Shown: one piece after another, positions 49,332-57,988 of the stretch
Position numbering within the stretch: position 1 is the stretch's first letter
Layout: every line of letters starts with the position of its first letter
Source of the DNA: Streptomyces griseochromogenes
GTDB lineage: Bacteria > Actinomycetota > Actinomycetes > Streptomycetales > Streptomycetaceae
Assembly: GCF_001542625.1 (NCBI RefSeq)
Contig: NZ_CP016279.1
Coordinates: 744,001-808,000, forward strand
DNA length: 64,000 nt
Reading direction: 5' to 3'
The notes under the pieces: generated by a model
Told to the model about the DNA's origin: nothing
Database searches by the model: none
Seen by the model: the letters and a program-made list of their open reading frames with translations, nothing else
Translations under genes and position numbers: made by a program

Positions 49332-52115
49332 TCACAGTCCGCGCGCCGCGTACGCCCTGACGTCCGCGTCCGGGTCGGCCGTGGCGGTGGCCAGGGCCGC
49401 GCGGGCCTCCTCGATGGCGTTGTGCCGGGTCAGCGCCAGGACCGCCGCCTTGCGCACATCGGCGTTGGGGTCGGCGAGGGCCTTGGCGAGAGCGGCGACG
49501 GCCGTGCCGGCGGGTGCGACCGACAGCGCGGTGGCGGCACCGGACCTGACCTGCCAGGCAGGGTCGGACAGAGCGGCCACGGCACGGACGGCCAGCGGCC
49601 TCGGGCAGCCGGCCGTGGCCAGCGCACCCAGCGCGGCGCCGCGCACCAGCGGGTCGGCGTCCTCGGTGAGCCGGTCCAGGCCGTCTGCGAGCAGCTCCCG
49701 GGCCTGCGGGTCCAGGGGCGCCGAGCTGACCGCTGCCAGTGCCCTGGCCACGGTGACCCGGACCTCCCGGGAAGGATCGTCCGCCGCGCCCGCCAGCAGT
49801 CCGGCTGCGTCGACCGAGACGAGGGCGCGCACGGCCGCGATGCGTACGGTGACGTCGGGGTCGGCCAGGGCGGAGGCGAACACATCCGCCTCGCCCAGCC
49901 GCAGGGTGCGGAGCACGTCGAGGGCGGCCGCGCGGACCACGGGGTCGGCCTGGGCGAGCGCGCCGGTGAGCGCGGCACCCAGGGCAGGGTCGGGCGGCAG
50001 GGTCTCGACCAGCTCGCGCAGTGAGGCTGCGGCAGCCGCGCGGACCTCGGCGTCGGGGTCGGTGAGGGCACCGGCCAGGGCCTGCCCGGTGCCGGGCGGC
50101 ACGGTCTCGGTGAGGACCGAGACAGCCGTACGCCGGACCGCCGGATCGGGGTCGGACAAGTAGGGCTTCAGAGAGGCCAGTTCGGGCTCCTCTTCGGCCA
50201 GCTCCAGCATCTCCAGGAGCCGCGGCGAGGCGGAGTCCCCGGCGCCGCTCGGATCCGCGGACAGGGCGTCACGGGAGGACGTCGGTCCGGCGGCGACCGG
50301 TGCCACGTCTCGAGGGCCGGCCGTGGCGACGTCCTCGGGACGGACCTCGCCCAGGTGCCGGGACGGACCACCGACGGGAGCGAAGCCTTCGACCGGAACC
50401 AGATACGGAGCCACGGGACGGGCCGTGAACTCCATCGCACCAGAGGGGGACTTGTGCAGATCGAGATGGTGGAACCAGGAGGCGTCGTCACGCCGGGGGT
50501 GATCGGTGCGGTCGTGATAGAGCCCCCAGCGGGACTCGGTGCGGGCGAGGGAGGCGCGGGCGGCCATCTCCGCGCAGTCGCGGATGAAGGTGACCTCGGC
50601 GCAGCGCATCAGCTCGTGGGGGGTGCGGGCGCCCATCGCGGCGATGTCGGCGCGCATCCGCTCGAACGCCTCCAGGGCGAGGGAGAGGCGGGCGCCGGAC
50701 TTGGGCGGTGCCACGTAGTCGTTCACAAAGCGGCGCAGCTTGTACTCGACCTGGGCCTGCGGCGGGCCGTCCGGATTGCGGAGTGGACGGTAGATCAGCT
50801 CGTGCGCCTCGCGCACCTGGTCCACGGGAAGTTCTCCCTCGTACGCCGTGTACTGGGCGGCGTCCGCGCCCGCGAGGTCGCCGAAGACGAAGGCACCGAT
50901 CATGTAGTTGTGCGGGACGCAGGCCAGGTCGCCGGCGGCGTACAGACGGGGGACGGTCGTACGGGCGTGGTCGTCGACGCGGACGCCGGAGGCGGAGTGG
51001 CCGCCGCACAGGCCGATCTCGGAGATGTGCATCTCGACGTCGTGGGTGCGGTAGTCGTGCCCCCGGCCGGCGTGGAAGGTGCCCCGGGTGGGGCGCTCGG
51101 TGGAGTGCAGGATCGACTCCAGGGCCGAGACCGACTCCTCGGGAAGATGGCTCAGCTTCAGGTACACCGGGCCGCGGGCGCTCGCCACCTCGGCCGCGAA
51201 CTCCGCCATCATCTGCCCGGACCAGTAGTCGGAGTCGACGAAGCGCTCGCCGTGCCGGTTGACCTGGTAGCCGCCGAAGGGGTTGGCGACGTACGCGCAG
51301 GCCGGACCGTTGTAGTCCTTGATCAGCGGGTTGATCTGGAAGCACTCGATACCGGTCAGCTCGGCCCCCGCGTGGTAGGCCATGGCGTAACCGTCACCGG
51401 CGTTGGTCGGATTCTCGTAGGTGCCGTAGAGGTATCCGGAGGCGGGCAGCCCGAGGCGGCCGCAGGCACCGGTCGCGAGGATCACCGCGCCCGCGCGGAC
51501 GGTGACGAAGGCGCCCGTGCGGGTGTGGAGGCCGACCGCCCCGATGGCCCGGCCGTCATCCGGGGCCGTCAGAAGGCGCACCGGCATCACGCGGTTCTCG
51601 ATGCGTATCCGCTCCCGCATCTCACGACGCCGCAACTGCCGGTACAGGACCTTCTTGACATCCTTGCCTTCCGGCATCGGCAGTACGTACGAGCCGGAGC
51701 GATGCACCTGGCGGACCGCGTACGCGCCATGCTCGTCCTTCTCGAACTTGACCCCGTACGACTCCAGCCGCTGGACCATCGCGAAGCCGCGGGCGGCGGT
51801 CTGGCGGACGGTGGACTGGTCGACGATGCCGTCGTTGGCGCGGGTGATCTCGGCGACGTAGTCGTCGGGCTCGGCGCGGCCCGGGACGACCGCGTTGTTG
51901 ACGCCGTCCATGCCCATGGCGAGCGCACCGGAGTGACGGACGTGGGCCTTCTCCAGAAGCAGGACGTCCGCGCCGCGCTCGGCGGCGGTCAGGGCGGCCA
52001 TGGTGCCGGCGGTACCGCCGCCGATGACGAGGACGTCGCAGGTCAGCTCCTCGGCGTCGGCTATGGCGGGGATCTCCGAGGGGGTCTGTGCGGGGGCGTT
52101 GGCGGGGGTGGTCAC
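49332..52115 (-). CDS. AprA/fumarate-reductase-type flavoprotein with C-terminal HEAT repeats
   Basis: 927 residues from a GTG at 52115. Residues about 25-600 are an FAD-dependent succinate dehydrogenase/fumarate reductase-type flavoprotein (CDVLVIGGGTAGTMAALTAA, VRAGAVILATGACGRLG, LYAAGDLACVPHNYMIGAFV). Within that superfamily it looks closest to adenylylsulfate-reductase alpha-like proteins (SRWGLYHDRTDHPRRDD, HLDLHKSPSGAMEFTARPV). After a linker, about 640-927 form HEAT/PBS-lyase-like repeats with recurring D-P-D-x-x-V-R-x-A-A. No such tail is known in classical AprA. It is last in the operon, 11 bp after the ATPase gene. A ferredoxin in the same operon is the likely electron partner. The substrate is unknown. 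Confidence 0.8.
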   Translation of the reverse strand: MTTPANAPAQTPSEIPAIADAEELTCDVLVIGGGTAGTMAALTAAERGADVLLLEKAHVRHSGALAMGMDGVNNAVVPGRAEPDDYVAEITRANDGIVDQSTVRQTAARGFAMVQRLESYGVKFEKDEHGAYAVRQVHRSGSYVLPMPEGKDVKKVLYRQLRRREMRERIRIENRVMPVRLLTAPDDGRAIGAVGLHTRTGAFVTVRAGAVILATGACGRLGLPASGYLYGTYENPTNAGDGYAMAYHAGAELTGIECFQINPLIKDYNGPACAYVANPFGGYQVNRHGERFVDSDYWSGQMMAEFAAEVASARGPVYLKLSHLPEESVSALESILHSTERPTRGTFHAGRGHDYRTHDVEMHISEIGLCGGHSASGVRVDDHARTTVPRLYAAGDLACVPHNYMIGAFVFGDLAGADAAQYTAYEGELPVDQVREAHELIYRPLRNPDGPPQAQVEYKLRRFVNDYVAPPKSGARLSLALEAFERMRADIAAMGARTPHELMRCAEVTFIRDCAEMAARASLARTESRWGLYHDRTDHPRRDDASWFHHLDLHKSPSGAMEFTARPVAPYLVPVEGFAPVGGPSRHLGEVRPEDVATAGPRDVAPVAAGPTSSRDALSADPSGAGDSASPRLLEMLELAEEEPELASLKPYLSDPDPAVRRTAVSVLTETVPPGTGQALAGALTDPDAEVRAAAAASLRELVETLPPDPALGAALTGALAQADPVVRAAALDVLRTLRLGEADVFASALADPDVTVRIAAVRALVSVDAAGLLAGAADDPSREVRVTVARALAAVSSAPLDPQARELLADGLDRLTEDADPLVRGAALGALATAGCPRPLAVRAVAALSDPAWQVRSGAATALSVAPAGTAVAALAKALADPNADVRKAAVLALTRHNAIEEARAALATATADPDADVRAYAARGL

Positions 52116-52126
52116 CGGGGGGCCTT

Positions 52127-52924
52127 TCAGGTGCCGAGCGAGGAGAGGACGGCGCGGCGCAGGGCCGCGCGGGCCGGGTCGTCCAGGGCGTCGCGGTCAC
52201 GGGGGCGCGGTACGTCGCGTACGGCGGCCACGCGGCCGACGCCGAGGAGGGCGACACGGTCGCCGAGGAAGAGCGCCTCGTCGACGTCGTGCGTGACGAA
52301 GACGACGGTCGCGCTCGTGCCGCGCAACACCTCCACCAGCAGGTCCTGCATGCCGGAGCGGGTCTGCGCGTCCAGGGCGCCGAAGGGTTCGTCCAGGAGG
52401 ACCGCGCGCGGACTGCCGGCCAAGGCACGGGCCAGCTGGGCACGTTGGCGCTGTCCTCCGGACACACGGTGCGGCAACTGCCCTGCCTGTGCGCTGAGGC
52501 CCACGCGCCCGAGCCAGGACTCGGCCCGGACTCGGCGCTCCGCGCGCGGTACGCCACTGATGGCGAGCGGCAGTTCGACGTTTCCGCGCAGGGTGCGCCA
52601 GGGCAGCAGCGCGTCCTCCTGGAAGACCAGCGCGCGGTCGGCGGACGGCCCGGTCAGCGGGCGGCCGTCCTGTTCCACCGCCCCGGACAGCGGGGACAGC
52701 AGCCCGGCGAGCGTGCGCAGCAGCGTCGACTTGCCGCAGCCGGAGGGGCCGACGACGGTGAGGATCTCGCCGGGCGAGACGTCCAGGCCGACGTCGTGCA
52801 GGACCGGGGCGTCCGGTCGGCCGAGGACGGAGGCGCGCAACGTGAGGCGGGTGCCGTCTTCGCCCTCCTGTGTCGCCGCGCCTGAAGCCGCGGTGGTCCG
52901 GACCGTTTCAGACGAGGTGCTCAT
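52127..52924 (-). CDS. ABC importer ATP-binding protein, SsuB/TauB/NrtD type
   Basis: 265 residues from the ATG at 52924, with AGGAGG 6 nt upstream; the gene starts inside the end of the permease gene. Walker A is GPSGCGKSTLLRTLAG near residue 59, the Q-loop ALVFQEDALLPWRTL, the signature VSGGQRQRAQLARAL near 152 and Walker B VLLDEPFGALD near 173. This pattern with LPWRTLRGNVELPL is characteristic of the nitrate/sulfonate/taurine importer class. It works with the permease and binding protein encoded just upstream in the operon. Confidence 0.92.
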   Translation of the reverse strand: MSTSSETVRTTAASGAATQEGEDGTRLTLRASVLGRPDAPVLHDVGLDVSPGEILTVVGPSGCGKSTLLRTLAGLLSPLSGAVEQDGRPLTGPSADRALVFQEDALLPWRTLRGNVELPLAISGVPRAERRVRAESWLGRVGLSAQAGQLPHRVSGGQRQRAQLARALAGSPRAVLLDEPFGALDAQTRSGMQDLLVEVLRGTSATVVFVTHDVDEALFLGDRVALLGVGRVAAVRDVPRPRDRDALDDPARAALRRAVLSSLGT

Positions 52925-53834
52925 CACGCGCCTCCTGCTCGGTGTCGTCGTGGCCCTGGTGCTGGCCCTCGGCCTGGTCCTCGGGGTCGTCGCCGGCCTT
53001 CACGGCGACCGCGGCGAGGACCTGGGGAACCGGGGTGCGGGGCCGGCCGCCGGGGACGTACGAGGTGCGGGGCAGCCAGCGGGTCAGACGCCGGCCGAGG
53101 AGTTCCACGGCCGTGGAGGTGACCCAGCCGAGCACACCGATCGTGACCATGCCGACGAAGACGCCCGGGTAGTTCACGACCGTGTAGTCCTGCCAGGTGC
53201 GGTAACCGACGCCGTACTGGCCGGAGATCATCTCGGCGGAGATCACACAGATCCACGAGACGCCGATGCCGACCGACAGGCCGCCGAAGATGCCGGGCAG
53301 CGCGCCCGGCAGGACCACCGAGCCGAGGATTCGCAGCCGGCCGCCACCGAGGGTGCGTACCGCCTCCTCCCAGACCGGGGTGAGCGCGCGGACCGCGTGC
53401 CGGGTCGAGACCAGCACGGGGAAGAAGGCCGCCGTGCAGGTGATGAAGACGATGCCCTGTTCATTGGAGGGGAAGAGGAGGATCGCGACCGGGACGAGGG
53501 CGATGGCCGGTATCGGGCGGATGACCTCGAGGACGGGGCCGAGCAGATCCTCGGCGAGTCGCGAGCGGGCCACGAGCACGCCTGTCGCCACGCCCAGGAC
53601 GGACGCCAGCGCGAAGCCGGTCAGGATCCGGGTGAGGCTGTCGGTGAGGTCGGTCCAGTAGTCGGTTCCACAGACCCGGTCGGTGAAGGTGCGGGCCACG
53701 TCGGTGACCGTCGGGAACTGCGAGAAACGCAGCCACAGATCGACGCGCAGGCTGGTGAGCAGCTGCCACAGGCCGAGCGCGGCGGCCAGGGACGCCACTC
53801 GCAGCGCATACCGGGCGAGCGGCCGCCGGGTCAT
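52908..53834 (-). CDS. ABC importer permease, SsuC/TauC type
   Basis: 308 residues with about six membrane spans and the inner-membrane signature EEAVRTLGGGRLRILGSVVLPGALPGIF (EAA loop) near residue 155. The last about 35 residues are hydrophilic and charged (DDPEDQAEGQHQGHDDTEQEA), with several His/Asp/Glu, longer than normal for SsuC. It overlaps the binding-protein gene by 4 bp and the ATPase gene by 17 bp, showing tight coupling. Confidence 0.92.
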   Translation of the reverse strand: MTRRPLARYALRVASLAAALGLWQLLTSLRVDLWLRFSQFPTVTDVARTFTDRVCGTDYWTDLTDSLTRILTGFALASVLGVATGVLVARSRLAEDLLGPVLEVIRPIPAIALVPVAILLFPSNEQGIVFITCTAAFFPVLVSTRHAVRALTPVWEEAVRTLGGGRLRILGSVVLPGALPGIFGGLSVGIGVSWICVISAEMISGQYGVGYRTWQDYTVVNYPGVFVGMVTIGVLGWVTSTAVELLGRRLTRWLPRTSYVPGGRPRTPVPQVLAAVAVKAGDDPEDQAEGQHQGHDDTEQEARDEHLV

Positions 53835-55174
53835 GAGGACCGTCCGAGCGCGTCGTTGTAGGAGACCGTACGGGCGCCGCCGTGGGCCGCGATGTACGCC
53901 TGTGCGGTCGCCGGGGCCACGAAGGGCAGCAGCCGGTCGCCGTCGGCCACCCAGACCGCCTTGTCGGCGAACCAGAGGGTGCCGGTGGTGGCGTCGGGGA
54001 CGTAGGCGGCGCGGATGCCGTTCCGGTGCCCGGCCACGTTGGCCAGCAGCTTCTTCGGGGACGTGAAGGAGACGGTCTTCTCACCGCCCTTCGCCCAGAC
54101 CTCGCTCGCGGCCGGTGCGGGTGCGGCGGCGAGCCGCTGGGCGTAGGCGGCGCCGAGTGCCTTCTTCACGTACTGGTCGTCGACGAACGCGTCCACGTCG
54201 ATGTCGCCGGTCAGTTCGGCGGCCTTCAGCACGGAGACGTCCTGCTTCAGGGCGGAGACTAGCCGGGGCTTGACGGCCGGGTCGAAGGTGGCGATGCCGT
54301 GGGCGCCGTTGTAGAGGTAGACGACCTCGGCGGGCAGGCCGGTGGCTTTGGCGACCTCTTCCGCGGCGGCCACGGGGTGGTCGTTGAGGTAGTCCGTGGC
54401 CTGCGCCTGGGCCTTGAGGAAGGCCTCCAGGACGGCCGGGCGCTTCTGGGTGAAGTCCTCGCGGGCGGTGACCCCGTGAAAGGTGGGGAGGTTCAGCTGG
54501 GCGCCGTCGTACAGTGCTTTCGCCTTGCCCTGGTAGGCGAGCAGTCCCGGCCAGGCGACGAACTGCGACAGCGCGTCCACACTGCCGGCCGAGAGGGCCG
54601 AAGCCCCCACAGCCGGCTGCTGGTTGAGTTTCGAGATGCCGGTGTCCGGGTCGATGCCGGCGCGTTGCAGGGCCCGCACGAGGGTGCCGTCGGCGGCGGA
54701 GCCGACGCTCGTGGAGACCTTCCTGCCCTTGAGGTCGTGCAGGGCGGAGAGTTTGGAGTCAGGGGCGGTGACCACGGTGTTGAGGCCGCCGCGCAGGTTG
54801 TAGCCGGTGACCGACACCAGGTGGGTGGGGCTGCCGAGCTGCTTGCCGCGGGCGGCGTTCAGCAGCAGCGGGAAGTCGCCCATCGAGCCGATGTCGATCT
54901 TCCCGGCCGTCATCTGGGCTGTGATCGGGGCGCCGGTGGCGTAGTCCTGCCAGTCGACCTTGTAGGTGTGGCCGTCGTGGAGGGAGTTCAGCTGCTTCTC
55001 GAAGTAGCCGAGGGAACGGAGCAGGGTCCCCGCGGTGACCGTGTTGATGGTCTTGGACTGGTAGCCGACGGTCACGGTGACCGTCGAGCCGCTGCCCGCC
55101 TCGGCGCTGCCGCCGCAGGCGGACAGGGGAAGGATGAGCGTGGCGGCGGACAGGGCGACTGCCGTGCGTTTCAT
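53831..55174 (-). CDS. Lipoprotein solute-binding protein with C-terminal NosL-like domain
   Basis: 447 residues from the ATG at 55174. The signal peptide ends in a lipobox LSACGG, so the Cys is lipidated. Residues about 35-345 are an SsuA/TauA/NrtA-type binding protein (VTVGYQSKTINTVTAGTLLR, DIGSMGDFPLLLNAARG, DLKGRKVSTSVGSAADGTLV). Residues about 355-447 (GIRAAYVPDATTGTLWF, AVWVADG, LLPFVAPATAQAYIAAHGG, RTVSYNDAL) resemble NosL, a membrane-anchored copper protein. The NosL Cys motif is missing. The fusion is unusual and suggests that binding is linked to a metal or redox partner. It lies between the ferredoxin and permease genes. Confidence 0.8.
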   Translation of the reverse strand: MKRTAVALSAATLILPLSACGGSAEAGSGSTVTVTVGYQSKTINTVTAGTLLRSLGYFEKQLNSLHDGHTYKVDWQDYATGAPITAQMTAGKIDIGSMGDFPLLLNAARGKQLGSPTHLVSVTGYNLRGGLNTVVTAPDSKLSALHDLKGRKVSTSVGSAADGTLVRALQRAGIDPDTGISKLNQQPAVGASALSAGSVDALSQFVAWPGLLAYQGKAKALYDGAQLNLPTFHGVTAREDFTQKRPAVLEAFLKAQAQATDYLNDHPVAAAEEVAKATGLPAEVVYLYNGAHGIATFDPAVKPRLVSALKQDVSVLKAAELTGDIDVDAFVDDQYVKKALGAAYAQRLAAAPAPAASEVWAKGGEKTVSFTSPKKLLANVAGHRNGIRAAYVPDATTGTLWFADKAVWVADGDRLLPFVAPATAQAYIAAHGGARTVSYNDALGRSS

Positions 55175-55188
55175 GGTGGTTCGGCCTC

Positions 55189-55416
55189 TCACCGGAGCAG
55201 ATAGGGCATGTTGACCGTGACGGCTCCGGTGGGACAGCGGGCCGCGCACGGGCCGCAGTACCAGCACTCGTCGACGTGCATGTACGCCTTGCCGCTGCTC
55301 TCGTCGATGGCGAGGGAGTCCAGCGGGCACATGTCCACGCAGAGCGTGCAGCCGTCGATGCACTTCGACTCGTCGATGGTCACGGGCACGTCGGCCCGTT
55401 GGGGCGCCAGGGGCAT
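55189..55416 (-). CDS. Ferredoxin with two [4Fe-4S] motifs, AprB-like
   Basis: 75 residues; the ATG follows GGAG. Two cluster motifs are present: CIDGCTLCVDMCP near residue 19 and CWYCGPCAARCP near 51, with spacing C-x3-C-x2-C-x3-C and C-x2-C-x2-C-x3-C. Such proteins transfer electrons to a flavoprotein; here the AprA-like flavoprotein of the same operon is the obvious partner, analogous to AprAB. It lacks the C-terminal extension of classical AprB. It is 14 bp upstream of the binding-protein gene. Confidence 0.88.
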   Translation of the reverse strand: MPLAPQRADVPVTIDESKCIDGCTLCVDMCPLDSLAIDESSGKAYMHVDECWYCGPCAARCPTGAVTVNMPYLLR

Positions 55417-55465
55417 GGCTGTCTCCGGGAAACGGGTCAGGCAGGGGTCACAGTGCGGGAATTGC

Positions 55466-56287
55466 TCAGCGCGTGGGCGGGAGCTGCCCAGCGCGGTGCA
55501 GGAGGCCGCTCATGGCGATGCGATCGCCGCGGAAGCGGATGAACTCCAGGTCGACGGGGCGGCCGTCGGCGAGATGTGTGAGGCGTTCCAGCATCAGCAC
55601 GGCGGCGCCGCGCGGGGCCTGGAGCACGGCGGCGGAGTGGGTGTCCGCGTTCACCGCCTCCAGGGTGATCTCGGCATGGCCGAGTCGCTGGCCGGTGATG
55701 GCTTCCAGGAGGCGGAAGACATCGGTGTTCTCCAGGTCGGCGCCGAGCAGGGCGGTGCCGATGTCGAGCGGGATGTAGGTGAGGTCGAGGGAGAGGGGCA
55801 AGCCGTTCAGCCGGCGCAGACGTTCGATGTAGAGGACGTCGGCGCCGCGCGGGACGCGGAGGCGCTCGGCCACCGGGGCGGGTGCGGGTGCGGGGCCCAT
55901 GGTGCGGACCTCGTTGGTGACACGGCCGTGTTCGCGGAGGGTTTCCGCGAGGCCCATCAGACGGTCGAGCCCATGGGGGTACTTCTGGGCGACGACGACG
56001 GTGCCGACGCCGGGCAGCCGCTCCACCAGGCCTTCCGCCCGGAGCAGGTCCAGGGCTTGGCGGACGGTGTTGCGGGAGACGCGGTAGTCGGTGGCGAGGG
56101 TGGACTCGTGGGGGAGGGCGCCGTCCGTGTAGGCGCCGGTGAGGAGCTGGCGGCGCAGCAGGTCGGCGAGCTGCCGGGCCCGGTCCGCGCGCAGCCGGTG
56201 ACGCGTGCGGTGGGCGGCGACGGTGGTCGCGGCGCCCTGACCGGCATGGTCTCGGGGGCGGTCGGTGGGTGGCATGGCTGGAACCAT
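55466..56287 (-). CDS. GntR-family regulator with UTRA ligand domain
   Basis: 273 residues from the ATG at 56287; a second ATG is four codons in. The GntR winged helix is at residues about 32-95 (LPHESTLATDYRVSRNTVRQ, GLVERLPGVGTVV). A UTRA domain spans about 110-270 (ADVLYIERLRRLNGLPLSLD, RPVDLEFIRFRGDRIAM), which binds a small-molecule effector. It is the first gene of the leftward unit, 49 bp before the ferredoxin gene, and probably controls that operon. Confidence 0.9.
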   Translation of the reverse strand: MVPAMPPTDRPRDHAGQGAATTVAAHRTRHRLRADRARQLADLLRRQLLTGAYTDGALPHESTLATDYRVSRNTVRQALDLLRAEGLVERLPGVGTVVVAQKYPHGLDRLMGLAETLREHGRVTNEVRTMGPAPAPAPVAERLRVPRGADVLYIERLRRLNGLPLSLDLTYIPLDIGTALLGADLENTDVFRLLEAITGQRLGHAEITLEAVNADTHSAAVLQAPRGAAVLMLERLTHLADGRPVDLEFIRFRGDRIAMSGLLHRAGQLPPTR

Positions 56288-56427
56288 ACCGATGAGGTAG
56301 GGAATGGGGTGTTGCTGGAATGTTGCGCCAGTTGAGGGGCGTTGGGCAGGGCGCTGAGCTGGGGGTTTGTTCGGGTGCGGGGAAGATCTGCCACTCGGCC
56401 GGCAGGCCTGGGTTCACGTCCGGCGGT

Positions 56428-57366
56428 TCAGTTCAGGGCTGTCAGCCCGGGAGCGAACGTGATCAGGAGCGGCAGCAGCGGCACCAGCGCGGCCACCGTC
56501 GTCGTCAGCGCCCGGTGCCGGCGCAGCAGCCGCGGCGGGGGCTGCAGAAGCCGGTCCACGCGTTCGCCGAGGAGGCGACGGCTGGAGGCGCAGGACAGGA
56601 CACCGCGGTGCTGGTTCAGCTCGATCAGGGCCAGGGCGGTGGTGAGGTGGCCGCAGCGGCGGGACGCCATGTCGTCGGCGGCCAGTTCGACCAGCCGGTG
56701 CGTCTGATCGCAGAAGTGGGCGAAGAGCGGGACGCGGGGGAAGCCCGTGGCGAGCGCGGTGGACAGGTGGAGCAGCCAGTCGTGGTGGGCGCGGGCGTGA
56801 CCGCGCTCATGGGTGAGGACCGCGTCCAGCTGATGGTCGGTGAGGCGGTGCAGCGCCCCGGTGGTCACGACCAGTTGCGGCGGATGGCCCGGCATCCACC
56901 AGGCGTCCGGGTACTCGTCCTCCAGCACCAGCATCGGCCCGCGTGCCGCCGGCAGCCCCGCAGGAAGGTCGGGGGCACGCTCGCGCAGATGGGCCCGGGT
57001 CCGGCCACGGCGGCGGCGTGCCTCGGCGAGTTCGCGGGCGAGCATCGCCGTCGTCCAGGCGGCCCCGCAGGCCAGCAGCAGGGTGAGGGCGACGGCCCAG
57101 ACCGGAGCCGCGGAGAGGTCGTACGCGGCGGTGACGGCGGGCGGCGCGGGGGCGAAGACATGGTCGCGGACGGTGTGGAAGACGGCCGCCGCGCCCAGCA
57201 CCAGCGCGGTCAGACAGCACAACAGGACCGTGGCGACCAGGCACTGCCACACCCACAGCGCGACCACCGGTTCCCGCTCGGGCCAGGCGGCGCGGGTCAG
57301 CGCGCGCGGCGCCGGTACGGCGGCCGTCAGGGCGACGACGCTCAGCAGGAGCAGGCAGACGGTCAT
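56428..57366 (-). CDS. M56-family membrane metallopeptidase (BlaR1-like protease part)
   Basis: 312 residues from the ATG at 57366. There are about four membrane spans, first MTVCLLLLSVVALTAAV. The zinc site HERGHARAHHD (HExxH) is near residue 190, with a downstream Glu/Asp region LVELAADDMASRR that supplies the third ligand. It matches the protease half of BlaR1/MecR1 but has no C-terminal sensor domain. Streptomyces copies usually sit next to a BlaI/MecI-type repressor gene; none is found on either side here. Confidence 0.88.
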   Translation of the reverse strand: MTVCLLLLSVVALTAAVPAPRALTRAAWPEREPVVALWVWQCLVATVLLCCLTALVLGAAAVFHTVRDHVFAPAPPAVTAAYDLSAAPVWAVALTLLLACGAAWTTAMLARELAEARRRRGRTRAHLRERAPDLPAGLPAARGPMLVLEDEYPDAWWMPGHPPQLVVTTGALHRLTDHQLDAVLTHERGHARAHHDWLLHLSTALATGFPRVPLFAHFCDQTHRLVELAADDMASRRCGHLTTALALIELNQHRGVLSCASSRRLLGERVDRLLQPPPRLLRRHRALTTTVAALVPLLPLLITFAPGLTALN

Positions 57367-57601
57367 GCCAGGACTCCGGTTCCTGGTCGGAGGCGGGTGC
57401 GGGTGCCGGGTGGTGCGGGGCGATGCGCCGAGGGCGCGTCGGGCGGTGCGTGTCCGCCCAGTATGACGGTGAGGGACGGCGGGAGTCAGTGTCTCGGCAG
57501 TGATCCGTCCCGCGGTTCCGGCCGCCCGCTCTCCCCCCGTCCGGCTTGCCCGCCTCACGGGAGCGGAAGCCTCATGCCCGCCGCCCCACGGAGCGGATCC
57601 C

Positions 57602-57988
57602 TTATGCCTCCCGCTCCCGCAGGGCTCGCCGCACGGCCTCCAGCACGTCGTCCTCTCCGAAACCCAAGGCCGCTGCCCAGGCCACGAAGTCCCTGGTCCC
57701 GGCGGCGAGTTCCGCCGACTCGCGGCGGCGGGCGCCCGGCGGCGGAGGAGCCACCCGCGTTCCCGCGCCGCGCCGGGTCCGGATCAGGGAGGCGGCCTCC
57801 AGTTCGCGGTAGGCGCGGGCCACGGTGCCCGTCGCCAGGCCGAGGTCCGCGGCCAGTTGCCGTACCGTCGGCAGGCGCTCGCCCTCCGCCAGCCGTCCGC
57901 TGCCGATCAGGGCGGCGAGCTGGGCGCGGATCTGCTCGTAGGGCGGGACGGGGCTGGTCGTGTCGACCCGTACCGCGGCGCCGCTCAC
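57602..57988 (-). CDS. GntR-family regulator, YtrA type
   Basis: 128 residues from a GTG at 57988, the usual size of YtrA regulators. The winged HTH covers residues about 10-78 (PPYEQIRAQLAALIGSGRLA, GERLPTVRQLAADLG, VARAYRELEAASLIRTRRG), and a short helical dimerisation tail ends in LGFGEDDVLEAVRRALRE. It overlaps the preceding membrane-protein gene by 4 bp. A perfect palindrome in the promoter of that gene is its likely site, so the pair should be autoregulated. Confidence 0.93.
   Translation of the reverse strand: MSGAAVRVDTTSPVPPYEQIRAQLAALIGSGRLAEGERLPTVRQLAADLGLATGTVARAYRELEAASLIRTRRGAGTRVAPPPPGARRRESAELAAGTRDFVAWAAALGFGEDDVLEAVRRALREREA

Noticed and set aside
49332..52115. Succinate dehydrogenase flavoprotein (SdhA) or L-aspartate oxidase
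   Set aside because: No Sdh membrane or iron-sulfur subunits or nad genes accompany it, the partner ferredoxin is of 2x[4Fe-4S] type, and the C-terminal region resembles AprA-like proteins rather than SdhA.
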